Assembly: GCF_047250365.1 (NCBI RefSeq)
Contig: NZ_JBLBVL010000003.1
Span: 378,667-442,666 of the forward strand
DNA: 64,000 nt
Source of the DNA: Thaumasiovibrio sp047250365
Lineage (GTDB): Bacteria > Pseudomonadota > Gammaproteobacteria > Enterobacterales > Vibrionaceae
Direction of reading: 5' to 3'
Shown here: positions 16,750 through 26,248 of the stretch, one piece after another
Numbering within the stretch: position 1 is the first letter of the stretch
Layout: the number at the start of each line of letters is the position of its first letter
Position numbers and translations under genes: made by a program
Notes under the pieces: generated by a model
Databases searched by the model: none
What the model was told of the DNA's origin: nothing
The model's input: the letters and a program-made list of their open reading frames with translations, nothing else

Positions 16750-18237
16750 TTATGCCTCCGTAATATCAACAACAGGTTTGCTATTCGCGTTAATCAGTAA
16801 CGCAACGACTAGCATTGTTCCAACCAATGCCCAACCACATACGATGAGGTCAAACACAGGGTAACCCTCATAACCATTCGCAATGGTATTGATTAAGTTG
16901 GTGCCTAGAATAATGGCAAGTAAAATCGGGCTAACAAATTGTAGACACAGATCAAACCATTTGCCGACATGCACTTCAGATACTCGGTTAGCATGGCTAC
17001 GAAGTTCAGGTAATTGCTTCAGAATCCAACCGATCAAGATTAACTCAACAAGGCAGCTAGATAATAGCGCAACGTTGTTCATAAAGTAGTCGACCAAATC
17101 TAGCAGTAACAGACCGCCGTTGGTTGCAAATAGCATTGAGCAACAGGTACCTAAGCCACAAACAAGCACTGCTGCCTTTTTACGAGGTAGTTTGGTTTTA
17201 TCAATAACCGCAGATGTTACCGCTTCAATGATAGATATCATTGAACTTAAACCCGCTACCGTCAATGCGATAAAGAACAACGGCCCTAAGATATAAGGTG
17301 CAGGTAGTAAGTTAATGGCTGCTGGTAGCGTTACAAACGCAAGGCCGACACCACCTGAAACGACTTCAGTAATCGCAACACCTTGTTCTTGTGCCATGTA
17401 GCCTAGAATACCGAAGATCATGATGCCTGACATGATTGAGAATCCGCAGTTAATCATAACGGTCATCATGGCATTATTATTGATATCAGATTTTTCTGGC
17501 AAGTAGCTTGAATAGGCAATCATGATGGCGAAGCCAACACTTAGGGTAAAGAAGATCTGACCGTAAGCCGCTGACCATACTTTGGCATCCATGATACGGC
17601 TGAAATCCGGTTTGAACATAAAGTTCAGTCCATCCATCGCACCAGGAAGGAAACCTACGCGTAAGATAAGTGCAAGTACCATAAAGAACAGTACTGGCAT
17701 CATGATCTTGCTAGCACGTTCGATCCCACCTTTAACACCGCTAAAGATAGCGATAAAGGTGATTAGCCATGCCAGTAGCATAGGTCCCGCGATATGTGTC
17801 TGAATTGAGCCTAACTTAGTTGGTAGGTTATCGCCTAGTTTTAGGTACTCTCCGAAGAAGAAGGCATTGGTATCTGTGCCCCAGCTTTGTGAGAACGAGA
17901 AGCCAATGTATGAAATTGCCCAGCCAATGATGGCAACATAATAAACAGCAATGATGCCAGCAATAAAGACCTGAAACCATCCAAGCCATTCTAATTTAGG
18001 GCTGATTTTAGCGAATGCACGTGGTGCAGCGCTGCGTAAGCGGCTGCCCAACGTGAACTCCATGATCATAAAAGGAATACCGGCGGTGAGCATGGCAAAA
18101 AGGTAAGGAATAAAGAAGGCACCACCGCCATTTTCGTACGCCATATATGGAAAGCGCCAGATGTTGCCCAGCCCGATGGCTGAACCAACAGCAGCTAATA
18201 TGAATCCAGCACGGGATCCCCACTGTTCTCGTTGCAT
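16750..18237 (-). CDS. neurotransmitter:sodium symporter family transporter
   Basis: A 495-residue inner-membrane protein with about twelve spans. The N-terminal motif (WGSRAGFILAAVGSAIGLGN, then IWRFPYMAYENGGGAFFIPY) is the sodium and substrate site of the NSS/LeuT family, which imports amino acids with Na+. Twelve rather than eleven spans and the attached 30-residue MetS-like partner suggest the MetP-type branch (methionine, alanine or similar), but the substrate is not fixed by sequence. The 5' leader contains a small inverted repeat (18262-18285). The genes around it are unrelated in function. Confidence 0.92.
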   Translation of the reverse strand: MQREQWGSRAGFILAAVGSAIGLGNIWRFPYMAYENGGGAFFIPYLFAMLTAGIPFMIMEFTLGSRLRSAAPRAFAKISPKLEWLGWFQVFIAGIIAVYYVAIIGWAISYIGFSFSQSWGTDTNAFFFGEYLKLGDNLPTKLGSIQTHIAGPMLLAWLITFIAIFSGVKGGIERASKIMMPVLFFMVLALILRVGFLPGAMDGLNFMFKPDFSRIMDAKVWSAAYGQIFFTLSVGFAIMIAYSSYLPEKSDINNNAMMTVMINCGFSIMSGIMIFGILGYMAQEQGVAITEVVSGGVGLAFVTLPAAINLLPAPYILGPLFFIALTVAGLSSMISIIEAVTSAVIDKTKLPRKKAAVLVCGLGTCCSMLFATNGGLLLLDLVDYFMNNVALLSSCLVELILIGWILKQLPELRSHANRVSEVHVGKWFDLCLQFVSPILLAIILGTNLINTIANGYEGYPVFDLIVCGWALVGTMLVVALLINANSKPVVDITEA

Positions 18238-18846
18238 TTTAAACTCCTAGTAGTGTTTTATCCTATTTAGTTCCATTAAAATAGGTTTACTATCTGTTAT
18301 TTGTGATGTTGTATTTGCGAAATCAACATGATTCGCTAATTGTGACACGTGCAGATTATCGTTTGCTTGGAGATAATACAATAGAAGATGTTTCTGAAAT
18401 GTTGATGCTTAATGAACTTTTCAACCATACTTATCATCGGAGGTAGCTTAACGTATAGATTTAGCTCCCCCAAAGCTCGATGATATCCCTGAGTTATTGA
18501 TATTTTTTAGAATAATATTTTTATTTGTGGATAGTTAATCATTTCAATCTATTGCTGTTAACTCATTCAATCGCCTGTTTTTTGCAACATTTTTGCTATA
18601 TATGCACCATTAATATGTTGTTAACAGAATAAATATGCGAATATTTGCGTTTTTATCTATTTGGTTGTTGTGGCTGCGCAGTGGTTTGGTTGCTTGTTTG
18701 GGTTTTCGGTGAGGTGTTGTGCATAAATAGTCACGGCGTGGTGCGGCTGCTTAGTGCGTTATGTGTGCATCGTGTGATGTTGTTAACAATCTGTTTTATT
18801 TTGCTCATCTACACTTACTTTGAAAGTAAAAAAGGAGAAAAGAGTA
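18238..18846. other. long intergenic region between NSS transporter and ynhF-like gene
   Basis: About 600 bp of AT-rich DNA holding the divergent promoters of the transporter and the microprotein/patatin genes. The only clear structure is the inverted repeat at 18262-18285. A 72-codon forward frame starting at 18645 has no protein character and I do not call it. I see no riboswitch or RNA gene that I can name. Confidence 0.4.
18262..18285. promoter_or_regulatory. inverted repeat in the NSS transporter leader
   Basis: CCTATTT at 18262-18268 and AAATAGG at 18279-18285 are perfect complements with a 10-nt centre, 25 nt before the transporter start. It could be an operator or a leader hairpin. 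Confidence 0.25.
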
Positions 18847-18936
18847 ATGGATACAGAACTTAAGTGGGCGGTTGTCGTTGTTGTTATTGCATTATCAACT
18901 ATTTTGGCGTTTGGACTGATTGCAGTCTCAAATTGA
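18847..18936 (+). CDS. ynhF: YnhF-family single-span membrane microprotein
   Basis: A 29-residue protein: MDTELKWAVV, then VVVIALSTILAFGLIAVSN. The start M-x-T-D/E-LK followed by one hydrophobic helix and the end of the span FGLIAV resemble Escherichia coli YnhF, a 29-residue inner-membrane protein of unknown function. An excellent AAAGGAGAAA ribosome-binding site lies upstream with good spacing. The patatin-like gene begins 56 nt later, so the two may be co-transcribed. Exact length agreement and the start motif are the main evidence. Confidence 0.8.
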   Translation: MDTELKWAVVVVVIALSTILAFGLIAVSN

Positions 18937-18992
18937 TACTGTGTAAATAGGTTGATGATAAGATGACGTTATCATTAAAAGTGAGGCTGTGA

Positions 18993-20153
18993 ATGACGGT
19001 ATTTTCAGAGCCATGCCCGAATTTAGCCCTAGTGGCGCAAGGGGGTGGGCAAAAAGGGGTGTTCACATCGGGTGTTTTGGATGCATTTCAGCACGCGAGG
19101 TTTGATCCATTTGGCCTGTATATTGGTGTGTCAGCAGGCGCTCTGAACGTTGCTTCTTTTGTTAGCCGTCAACCTCAGTTTGGTTTTCGCTTTATTTCTG
19201 AGTTAACGACCCAGGATCGTTTTTTCAATCTATTTAAATTTATTCGACAACAGCAGTCGATGGACCTTGATTGGTTATTAAAAGAAGCCACTAGCGGCGG
19301 CGCGATTGATCTTGATTTTTCCACGGCACAAAAGACCTTGAGCGAGGGAAGGCACGCTTTGGCGGGCGTGACTCACAAAAGTAGTTTACAGGATTTTTAC
19401 TTTCCTATTTTTGGTCATGATTGGTTTACGTTGGCGAAAGCGACATGTGCAATCCCGATGTTGTTTCGAGAACCGGTTGAAATGCAGGGGCTTTACTGGG
19501 TTGATGGTGGCGTGAGTTCTGCCATCCCAGTCAAAGAAGCCATTCGGCAAGGTGCTAAACAGATCGTCATTATTAGAACAGAGCCAATAAAGGAGGAAAC
19601 AATGTCCTCGCTAGCTAATATAGAAGCAGGCATAGAGGCATGGCGAAAGAGTGTTGAAGCAGAACTCCCCATGTACCTTGCTCGCTTAAACTTGGGGGCA
19701 GAACTGGATATGTTGAAAAGCTTTCATGCTCAACTCGCCGAGAAGCTGCAAATACTTAAGAAAGAGTGGCTTGAGTCAACGGTGATCAGCAATTTAAGTG
19801 ACGAAGTTTCTAAAAAAGTTGGAGAACTAAAGTTTACCCAAGGGGGAGGGCGTTGGTTGTTTAGTGGTGATCATTTTTATCGGTTGCAAGCGCTGAAGGG
19901 GCGTGATTTCAGTCCACAAATGTTAGATATGCTGATGAGTCACTATCGTAATACTGAGGAAACGGCGCAATTATTATCATCTTTGCCCAGTGGTATAGAC
20001 GTTATACAAATTGCTCCGCAAAAAGAGCTATTGTCCTCGGCACTATTAAGTAAGCAAGAGGAATTGGAGGCTGATTACCAGCATGGTTACGAAGTGGGTG
20101 AGCAGTTTCTTAATGATTGGCAAAACAAAAGGGCAATGAAAATTGCCCTTTAG
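18993..20153 (+). CDS. patatin-like phospholipase
   Basis: A 386-residue protein with the patatin fold in its N-terminal part: an oxyanion-hole glycine run (AQGGGQKGVFTSG, residues 15-27), the nucleophile elbow GVSAG with Ser47, and the catalytic aspartate in WVDGGVSS near residue 168. Such enzymes hydrolyse acyl chains from phospholipids. No signal peptide is seen, so it should be cytosolic. The last 200 residues are helical and resemble the YjjU-type extension. Whether it acts in lipid turnover or is used elsewhere is open. The final codons double as a transcription terminator for the convergent ppaC. Confidence 0.9.
   Translation: MTVFSEPCPNLALVAQGGGQKGVFTSGVLDAFQHARFDPFGLYIGVSAGALNVASFVSRQPQFGFRFISELTTQDRFFNLFKFIRQQQSMDLDWLLKEATSGGAIDLDFSTAQKTLSEGRHALAGVTHKSSLQDFYFPIFGHDWFTLAKATCAIPMLFREPVEMQGLYWVDGGVSSAIPVKEAIRQGAKQIVIIRTEPIKEETMSSLANIEAGIEAWRKSVEAELPMYLARLNLGAELDMLKSFHAQLAEKLQILKKEWLESTVISNLSDEVSKKVGELKFTQGGGRWLFSGDHFYRLQALKGRDFSPQMLDMLMSHYRNTEETAQLLSSLPSGIDVIQIAPQKELLSSALLSKQEELEADYQHGYEVGEQFLNDWQNKRAMKIAL
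20120..20151 (-). terminator. ppaC terminator lying inside the patatin coding end
   Basis: AAAGGGCAA (20128-20136) pairs with TTGCCCTTT (20143-20151) around TGAAAA; the reverse strand continues TTTTGTTTTG. The whole element is within the last codons of the convergent patatin gene. Confidence 0.75.
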
Positions 20154-20177
20154 TTACGAGGATTACGAACCCATCGT

Positions 20178-21083
20178 TTAAGCGAGTTCGTTTTGAAGCC
20201 AAGGCCAGCCTTGCTTCTTGCGGCTTAAGGTATTTTCCATCATCAGTACACCATCAGTAAGGTGTGCTGCAAGTTTATCTGACCATTCACCTTTGAACAG
20301 TAGGCGTGTTGTGCTTGTCGTGATATCAGTTAGCATAACAGCAGCAAACGCAAGACCTTCTTCATCACAACGACGTTGTAAATCGATTTCAAGCGCTTCG
20401 ATCATGCCATCTACTTGCTCTAATGTTGCTAGTTCAATTTGTCCAACCACAACTTGACGATCATTAAATGGGTAAGCTTTAAGATCTTTTTCTACTAATT
20501 GAGCAGCATTTAGGCCTTCAATGTCAGTTTTTGCGATGAGTAGCTGTTTAACAAAAGCATCTAGATCTTCTACGCCAGCTAGTGGCGCGAGTTCAGCAAC
20601 GGCATCTTTGTCTTTTTGCGTACAGGTAGGTGAAGCAAAACCGACAGTGTCGCTAAGAATTGCAGATAGCATCAGTGTTGCTACTGGTTGTGTGATCTGA
20701 GCATTTTCCATTTTAAACAAGTTAAATAGAATGGTTGAAGTACAACCGACAGGCCAAATCCATGCTTCAAGAGGATTTGTTGTTGTTACGTCACCTAAAC
20801 GGTGGTGATCAACAATACCCAAGACTTCAGCATCCGCCATATCATCAGGACCTTGGGTTAGGTCTGAAAAGTCGACTAGCCATAGGTTTTGGCCTGCAAC
20901 TGATGTGCACATTTCAGGTTGCACGACTTGTGCTTGATCTAAAATGAACTGGGTTTCACGGTTAAGATCACCTTGGCGTACTGCTTTTGCATCGAGACCG
21001 CGAGATTTTAACAATTCGGCGGCAACAAGCGCTGAACAAATGCTATCACTGTCAGGGTTTTTGTGTCCAACAACAAGAATCAT
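20178..21083 (-). CDS. ppaC: manganese-dependent inorganic pyrophosphatase
   Basis: A family II (DHH) pyrophosphatase of 301 residues. Metal ligands are visible in GHKNPDSDS (His7, Asp11, Asp13) and in the DHH motif VDHHRLGD near residue 92; the C-terminal DHHA2 domain ends with SRKKQ, the substrate-binding Arg-Lys-Lys. It hydrolyses the pyrophosphate released in biosynthesis to phosphate in the cytosol, using Mn or Co. Many vibrios have this enzyme in addition to the family I enzyme. It is monocistronic, with AAGGAAACAG before the ATG and a terminator at the 3' end inside the neighbouring gene. Confidence 0.96.
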   Translation of the reverse strand: MILVVGHKNPDSDSICSALVAAELLKSRGLDAKAVRQGDLNRETQFILDQAQVVQPEMCTSVAGQNLWLVDFSDLTQGPDDMADAEVLGIVDHHRLGDVTTTNPLEAWIWPVGCTSTILFNLFKMENAQITQPVATLMLSAILSDTVGFASPTCTQKDKDAVAELAPLAGVEDLDAFVKQLLIAKTDIEGLNAAQLVEKDLKAYPFNDRQVVVGQIELATLEQVDGMIEALEIDLQRRCDEEGLAFAAVMLTDITTSTTRLLFKGEWSDKLAAHLTDGVLMMENTLSRKKQGWPWLQNELA

Positions 21084-21225
21084 TCTGTTTCCTTAATTAG
21101 ATTAGCCAGTACGTTAAAGCGATAACGTATTGGTCGAATTTTTAAAACGGTGACATTCTAGAATTATCGTATGAAATAACAATACCTAGAGGGGGGCTTT
21201 TCGTTGATTGGTGGCTTTTTTTGCC

Positions 21226-22776
21226 TTATTGGTTGTACTTTTCTTTGCAATGATGCCGAAATTCTTCAAAAGGCATTGCTTTGCCAAAGTAGAAGCCTTG
21301 CATATAGTGAACGTTGTGCGCGAGTAAATAATCTACTTGTTGCAGAGTTTCTACCCCTTCTGCAATCAGAGTCAGGCCAGCAGTGTGGCCAAATTGAATA
21401 ATAGATTCGAGTATATTGCGCTTCAGATCTTTTGTCCCTATGGTATCAATGAACATTTTGTCAATTTTTAGGGTGTGAATTGGCAGCGATTGCAGATAGG
21501 AAAAACCGCCATACCCAGTACCAGCATCATCGAGTTTTATCGCAATACCGTGCTTATCTAATTTGGTCATACAAGAATATGCTTTGGACAGGTTTTGGAA
21601 CGGGGTACGTTCTGTTACTTCAATGGCGAAAGATGAAGCACAGACATGATGCTTTTCAAGAAGGGCAATTATATGCTCAGCAAAGCCATTATCCTCTAGC
21701 TGTTCAGGTGTGATATTAAGGCTGATATAGAATGACGGATAACTCCACTGCGGTGCAATAATGTGCTGGACCACTTTGTTGATTAATTGCATGGTAATCG
21801 GCTTTATTTGACCATTAGTCTCAGCATGGGGAATAAAGCTGAGTGGCGAGATTATTTCACCATCGGGTTTTACCCAGCGAATGAGCGCCTCACAACCGAC
21901 GATTTGCTTATTTTTTGCATCAACAATGGGCTGGTAGAAAGGGATAAATTCGTCATTCTTAATGCCACTGTCGATAAGTTGGGTTAAAGAGCATTTTATT
22001 GTTTTTCTGGTTGCCCATAATAGCGAAATGACGATCAGAGCAATGACGCTGATAAGTCTCAAATAGAAATGCCAATGAGAGACATAATATTTAATAGCCT
22101 CGGCGTTACCCTCGATATGTAATGACAGGTTGCTTGATAGCGTTTGTCCTGCCACGGGGAAATATTCCTGACCCGGATTCATGTCATAGACATAAAGGTG
22201 CTCTCCACGGTGGTTGACTAATGACAAGGTTAGGCATTGTTGACACTTGTCGTGGTCAATATAGATATGCGGTAAAGGATCAGTGATGACTCGATATGTT
22301 GCATTAGGAAATTGAAACTCTACATTCAGTCGATGATTCTTATAAACCGAAATTTTGTGAGTAGGAAGATTAAGATGGTGCAGCGTAGGAACATTAGGAT
22401 CCACTTCGGGAACATTGTTATTGCCATACTGGCTACAGCGAGATTCTAAGCTACTGACCTCAATAAGTTGTACACCAACGGATGACTCTGTGGTTTGTCT
22501 GATTAACTGAATATCGTTGTCACTGCAGTCAAATGCTAGCTGTTTATCGAGTTGATTGAGTGCAGATTCAACGCCGGAAATCCGATTGTAATAGTGGTAG
22601 ATCAGTGAATTTAATTTACTAGATACGTCAGATCTAAGCAGATAAGAACCAACGGGATAGTGTATCGCTGCAATCAGCATACAACCAATAACGAAAATAA
22701 GCAGCGCTTCTATCCATGGATGAGAACGTTGACGAAACCCGTTAATTATTCTTGTAATAATAGAGAGTGAAGGCAT
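21226..22776 (-). CDS. CSS-motif/EAL cyclic di-GMP phosphodiesterase
   Basis: A 516-residue inner-membrane protein: a span at about 25-45, a periplasmic CSS domain with Cys-containing segments (AFDCSDND, ESRCSQY), a second span at about 243-260 and a C-terminal EAL domain. The EAL core is intact: EALIRW, LDDAGTGYGGFSYL and AEGVET carry the metal and catalytic acids. Members such as PdeC of E. coli hydrolyse cyclic di-GMP and sense the redox state of the paired cysteines. Two further cysteines (DHDKCQQCL) lie in the periplasmic part. The product would lower the ligand of the tfoY riboswitch; that functional link is inference. Confidence 0.9.
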   Translation of the reverse strand: MPSLSIITRIINGFRQRSHPWIEALLIFVIGCMLIAAIHYPVGSYLLRSDVSSKLNSLIYHYYNRISGVESALNQLDKQLAFDCSDNDIQLIRQTTESSVGVQLIEVSSLESRCSQYGNNNVPEVDPNVPTLHHLNLPTHKISVYKNHRLNVEFQFPNATYRVITDPLPHIYIDHDKCQQCLTLSLVNHRGEHLYVYDMNPGQEYFPVAGQTLSSNLSLHIEGNAEAIKYYVSHWHFYLRLISVIALIVISLLWATRKTIKCSLTQLIDSGIKNDEFIPFYQPIVDAKNKQIVGCEALIRWVKPDGEIISPLSFIPHAETNGQIKPITMQLINKVVQHIIAPQWSYPSFYISLNITPEQLEDNGFAEHIIALLEKHHVCASSFAIEVTERTPFQNLSKAYSCMTKLDKHGIAIKLDDAGTGYGGFSYLQSLPIHTLKIDKMFIDTIGTKDLKRNILESIIQFGHTAGLTLIAEGVETLQQVDYLLAHNVHYMQGFYFGKAMPFEEFRHHCKEKYNQ

Positions 22777-22854
22777 GCTTTTTTCATGTTGTCGTTGACT
22801 GCTATTTTTGCAGTGTAATCAAGTTCACTATTGATCGCTATGATAATGGTGGAT

Positions 22855-23490
22855 TTATTCATTGATTCCATGAGTTGAGGCATACTGTGCCAATTCTGCT
22901 GTTGATTGGATGTCTAGTTTGTAGCGTATGTTTTGTCGATGCGTTTCTACTGTACGCGTGCTAATGTCTAGTTGCTGGGCAATTTTCTTATTACTTAACC
23001 CTTTTGCCACTAACGCGAGTACCTTCTTTTCTCGGCGACTGAGAGGGGTACTTTGATGGTTGTCTACTGCACGTTCTGTGTTAAAAAAGAGAGCATTGCT
23101 GGCTGTTTGACAAAAATAGGTTGCCCCTTGAGCGACGGTTTGAATGGCATTGACCATCTCTTCTGCAGAGATCTCTTTGAGGATATAGCCGAAAGCTCCA
23201 GCTTGCATAACTTGCATAATGTACTCCTTTCTATCATGCATGGTTAGCATTAGTACTTTGACATCAGGGTAAGCCTGTTTAATGGCTTTTGTTGCTTCGA
23301 GTCCATTCATCACCGGCATGCTGAAGTCCATTAAAATAACATCTGGTGTTATTGTAGCGAGGCGCTCTAAAGCTTGTTGACCATTATTGGCAGTGGCAAC
23401 AACATCCATGCCTGTTTCATGTGACAAGCGGGCTTTAAACCCTTCAATCACCACTTGATGATCATCAACCAGCATAATGCGTATGGCCAT
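22855..23490 (-). CDS. NarL/LuxR-family response regulator
   Basis: A 211-residue two-domain regulator: receiver domain with phosphorylatable Asp55 (VILMDFSMP), acidic pocket DD at 9-10 and Lys in YILKE, then a LuxR-type helix-turn-helix (LSRREKKVLALVAKGLSNKK and TRTVETHRQNI). Its ATG overlaps the stop of the sensor kinase by one base (TAATG), so the pair is translationally coupled. Downstream of the TRAP transporter and kinase genes on the same strand, it most likely controls the transporter genes in response to their substrate. That target is inference from position. Confidence 0.93.
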   Translation of the reverse strand: MAIRIMLVDDHQVVIEGFKARLSHETGMDVVATANNGQQALERLATITPDVILMDFSMPVMNGLEATKAIKQAYPDVKVLMLTMHDRKEYIMQVMQAGAFGYILKEISAEEMVNAIQTVAQGATYFCQTASNALFFNTERAVDNHQSTPLSRREKKVLALVAKGLSNKKIAQQLDISTRTVETHRQNIRYKLDIQSTAELAQYASTHGINE

Positions 23491-24845
23491 TATATTTCCT
23501 CTATGTTGGGGTAGGTAATAACAACTGAAATTTCGGTGCCATATCCCGGCTCAGTGACAATCTCAAATTGACCACCTATAAATTCGATTCTTTCGCGCAT
23601 GTTCTTTAGCCCAATACCATCATTGCTGAGTGCTTGCTGTAAATGAAAACCGACACCATCATCACGGATGATCAGTTGTAGGTTTTGCCCTAATATTTCA
23701 ATGACCAGTTCAACATGATGTGCTGAAGCATGCTTTTGTATGTTGGCTAGAGATTCCTGAGCAACACGGTAGAGTGTGGTCGAGATATCACTATTTAATG
23801 CGATAGCTTCATGGGGAAGCGTATAGTGAACGGTGGCGGATGAGTGATGGGAAAAACTCTCAAGCAGTCCCTGCAACGCGGCATTTAAGCCAATATCATC
23901 TAGGGTGCTGGGTCTTAAGCTGTGTGATATTTGCCGTAGGTCTGTAATGGTATTAATGAGTGTGGATAAGCCATAGGTAAATGCACTGTTCTCCCGGAGT
24001 TGAGGGAGCTGTTTTTCGAGTAGTTCAAAATGGCACTTGCTTGATACCAGTGTCTGATTCACACCATCGTGAAGCTCTCTTGCTAAGTGTTTTTTCTCGT
24101 TTTCTTGAAACATGACGGTTTTATGCGCCAGGGTTTTAAGGTTGTCATCCGCAAGGCGGTGTTCATGAAGATTAATAGCTAGTGCAGTGCAGAGGATAAC
24201 AAGGACAGTGACAAGCAATAGAGCACAAACCGTCATAAAGGTGGTTTTAATATTATTGTCGATAGTTTTCTGGATGTGGTTTAATTGCTGTTCGATATCA
24301 TCGATATAGAGACCAGTGCCTATCATCCAATGCCACTCTGGTATCCAACGCGCATAACTTAGTTTGGTGACGGTGTCACCAGTGGAAGGTTTTTGCCATA
24401 AGTAACGATGAAAACCACCGCCATCGAGTGCCGCATCTAATAGAGAACGAATGAGATAATTACCCTTTTCATCTTGTAAATCATATAAGTTTTTGCCGAC
24501 TAACTCAGGCTGAATCGGATGAACGAGGTTGGTTCCATACTGGTCGTAAACGAAAAAATAGCCATCTTTACCGTAGGTAAGATCTTCAAGGACTTGCTTT
24601 ACAGCCTGTTGAGCTTGCACTTTAGGAATGTCGTTGCGTTCGGTGAGGTGTTGAATACTGTTTAGAGCGAGATCTAAATAGTCGTGGAGTGCTTGCTCTC
24701 TTGTCTCCATCAGACTGGTTTCAAAGGTATCAATCTCTAACTTCCCTAATTGAGACATTTGGTGAATAGAAATCCATCCAATGGTCATAGAGACTAGCAT
24801 TAGTGGTAATAGCGCTAATAAGATCAGTTTGAGCTTTAGAGACAT
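23490..24845 (-). CDS. Cache-domain sensor histidine kinase (HisKA_3)
   Basis: About 451 residues: membrane span (7-27), periplasmic single Cache domain (YGKDGYFFVYDQYGTNLVHP, then WHWMIGTGLYIDD), second span (about 203-226), HisKA_3 dimerisation domain with His259 in LARELHDGVNQ, and a C-terminal ATPase domain (DDGVGF, GIGLKNMRER). Cache domains bind small organic ligands outside the cell, often carboxylates. It is coupled to the LuxR-type regulator and lies next to a TRAP transporter, so the sensed ligand may be the transported acid. A TTG at 24857 is in frame, but the ATG at 24845 gives a normal signal anchor. Confidence 0.92.
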   Translation of the reverse strand: MSLKLKLILLALLPLMLVSMTIGWISIHQMSQLGKLEIDTFETSLMETREQALHDYLDLALNSIQHLTERNDIPKVQAQQAVKQVLEDLTYGKDGYFFVYDQYGTNLVHPIQPELVGKNLYDLQDEKGNYLIRSLLDAALDGGGFHRYLWQKPSTGDTVTKLSYARWIPEWHWMIGTGLYIDDIEQQLNHIQKTIDNNIKTTFMTVCALLLVTVLVILCTALAINLHEHRLADDNLKTLAHKTVMFQENEKKHLARELHDGVNQTLVSSKCHFELLEKQLPQLRENSAFTYGLSTLINTITDLRQISHSLRPSTLDDIGLNAALQGLLESFSHHSSATVHYTLPHEAIALNSDISTTLYRVAQESLANIQKHASAHHVELVIEILGQNLQLIIRDDGVGFHLQQALSNDGIGLKNMRERIEFIGGQFEIVTEPGYGTEISVVITYPNIEEI

Positions 24846-24854
24846 ACAAACACA

Positions 24855-24897
24855 CAATCCGCCCGAATTAACAAGATGTTAACAACTGGGCGGATTG
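24855..24897 (-). terminator. hairpin between dctM and the sensor kinase gene
   Basis: CAATCCGCCC (24855-24864) pairs perfectly with 24888-24897 across a 23-nt loop. It lies past the dctM stop and 10 nt before the kinase ATG, so it could end the transporter message or gate read-through into the kinase. No strong T run follows. Confidence 0.45.
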
Positions 24898-24961
24898 CTT
24901 ACTGTTATATAGTTCAAAGATTCATGATGAATTTTGAACGGTGACGTTATCTCCCAAGCCG

Positions 24962-26248
24962 CTAGGCCATGCCAAAAAAGCCTGGAAATACGAGAACCAT
25001 AACAACAACAAAGACTTGTAGCAAAATAAAAGGCAATACTCCCTTATAAATATGCATCGTTGTAATGCTTTTGGGTGCCACACCTTTTAGATAAAACAGG
25101 CTAAACCCAAACGGCGGTGTTAAAAATGACGTCTGCAGGTTAAGGGCAATAAGGATGGCAAACCACATCATATTGATGCCGAGTATCTCAGCTGCTGGCG
25201 CAAGTATTGGCACAATAATGAAGCAAATCTCGACAAAATCGATAAAGAAGCCCAGTATTAAAATCACCAACATGGTAATGATTAAGAAGCCCCATTTTTC
25301 TCCAGGTATAGATAACAACCACTCTTCGACAAGATAATCACCACCCGTGTAGGTAAAGGCCATGGAGAAGGCTGTTGCACCAAGAAGGATCGCAAAGACC
25401 ATTGCTGTCACTTTGATGGTTTCATAGGCACTGTCGTAGAGCATTTTGAATGAAAACTGTCGGTAGGCTAGGGCAAGTATGATCGCTCCCACACCGCCAA
25501 GCGCTGCAGACTCCGTAGGTGTCGCAATACCTGCAAAGATTGAACCCAAAACGATAACGATTAACGCCAAAGGGGGAATTATCGCCTTAAGTGCTTTTAC
25601 GACTTCTTCACTGCGACTGACGTTATCTTCACGAGGAATAGCGCGCGCGACTTCCGGCTTGAGCAGCGCATAAACTAAGATGTAGGCAATATAAACGCCA
25701 ACCAGTAGTAGACCCGGGCCGATTGCTGCTTTAAAGAGATCACCGACAGGAATGCCTAATACATCCCCCAATAAGATGAGAACGATAGAGGGGGGGATGA
25801 TCTGTCCGAGCGTACCAGACGCACAGATTGTGCCACACGCCAACCCTTTGTCGTAGTTATACTTCATCATAACGGGCAGTGAGATAAGCCCCATCGCGAC
25901 AACGGATGCACCTACTACGCCCGTGGATGCGGCGAGTAAAGAGCCAACTAATACGGTCGAGATTGCGAGACCACCGCGTATGCCACCAAACAATTTCCCC
26001 ATAGAGACGAGAAGTTGCTCAGCAAGCTTGGTTTTTTGTAGTACCAAACCCATAAAAATAAACAGTGGAACCGCCATCAATACCGTATTTTGCATGATGC
26101 TCATGATTCGGTATGGCATAAAGGCAAAGATATCTGCACCTTCTGCCCACACACCAAAGATCAGTGCGATACCACCAAATGTAAAGGCGACGGGAAACCC
26201 TAGCAGCAGTGCGCAGAGGGCAACGATAAACATAATAATACCGACCAT
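24962..26248 (-). CDS. dctM: TRAP transporter large permease DctM
   Basis: A 428-residue inner-membrane protein with about twelve spans and the usual DctM features, for example a GxIxPPSxxxI segment (GTLGQIIPPSIVLILLGDVL). TRAP systems import organic acids with sodium, using a periplasmic binding protein instead of ATP. Its ATG overlaps the dctQ stop by one base (TAATG). The order is dctP-dctQ-dctM, read on the reverse strand, followed by the sensor kinase and regulator genes. No change of key residues is apparent. Confidence 0.95.
   Translation of the reverse strand: MVGIIMFIVALCALLLGFPVAFTFGGIALIFGVWAEGADIFAFMPYRIMSIMQNTVLMAVPLFIFMGLVLQKTKLAEQLLVSMGKLFGGIRGGLAISTVLVGSLLAASTGVVGASVVAMGLISLPVMMKYNYDKGLACGTICASGTLGQIIPPSIVLILLGDVLGIPVGDLFKAAIGPGLLLVGVYIAYILVYALLKPEVARAIPREDNVSRSEEVVKALKAIIPPLALIVIVLGSIFAGIATPTESAALGGVGAIILALAYRQFSFKMLYDSAYETIKVTAMVFAILLGATAFSMAFTYTGGDYLVEEWLLSIPGEKWGFLIITMLVILILGFFIDFVEICFIIVPILAPAAEILGINMMWFAILIALNLQTSFLTPPFGFSLFYLKGVAPKSITTMHIYKGVLPFILLQVFVVVMVLVFPGFFGMA

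Noticed and set aside
18645..18863. 72-codon forward frame before the YnhF-like gene
   Set aside because: Poor start context, cysteine-rich low-complexity composition, and it overlaps the better supported 29-codon gene.
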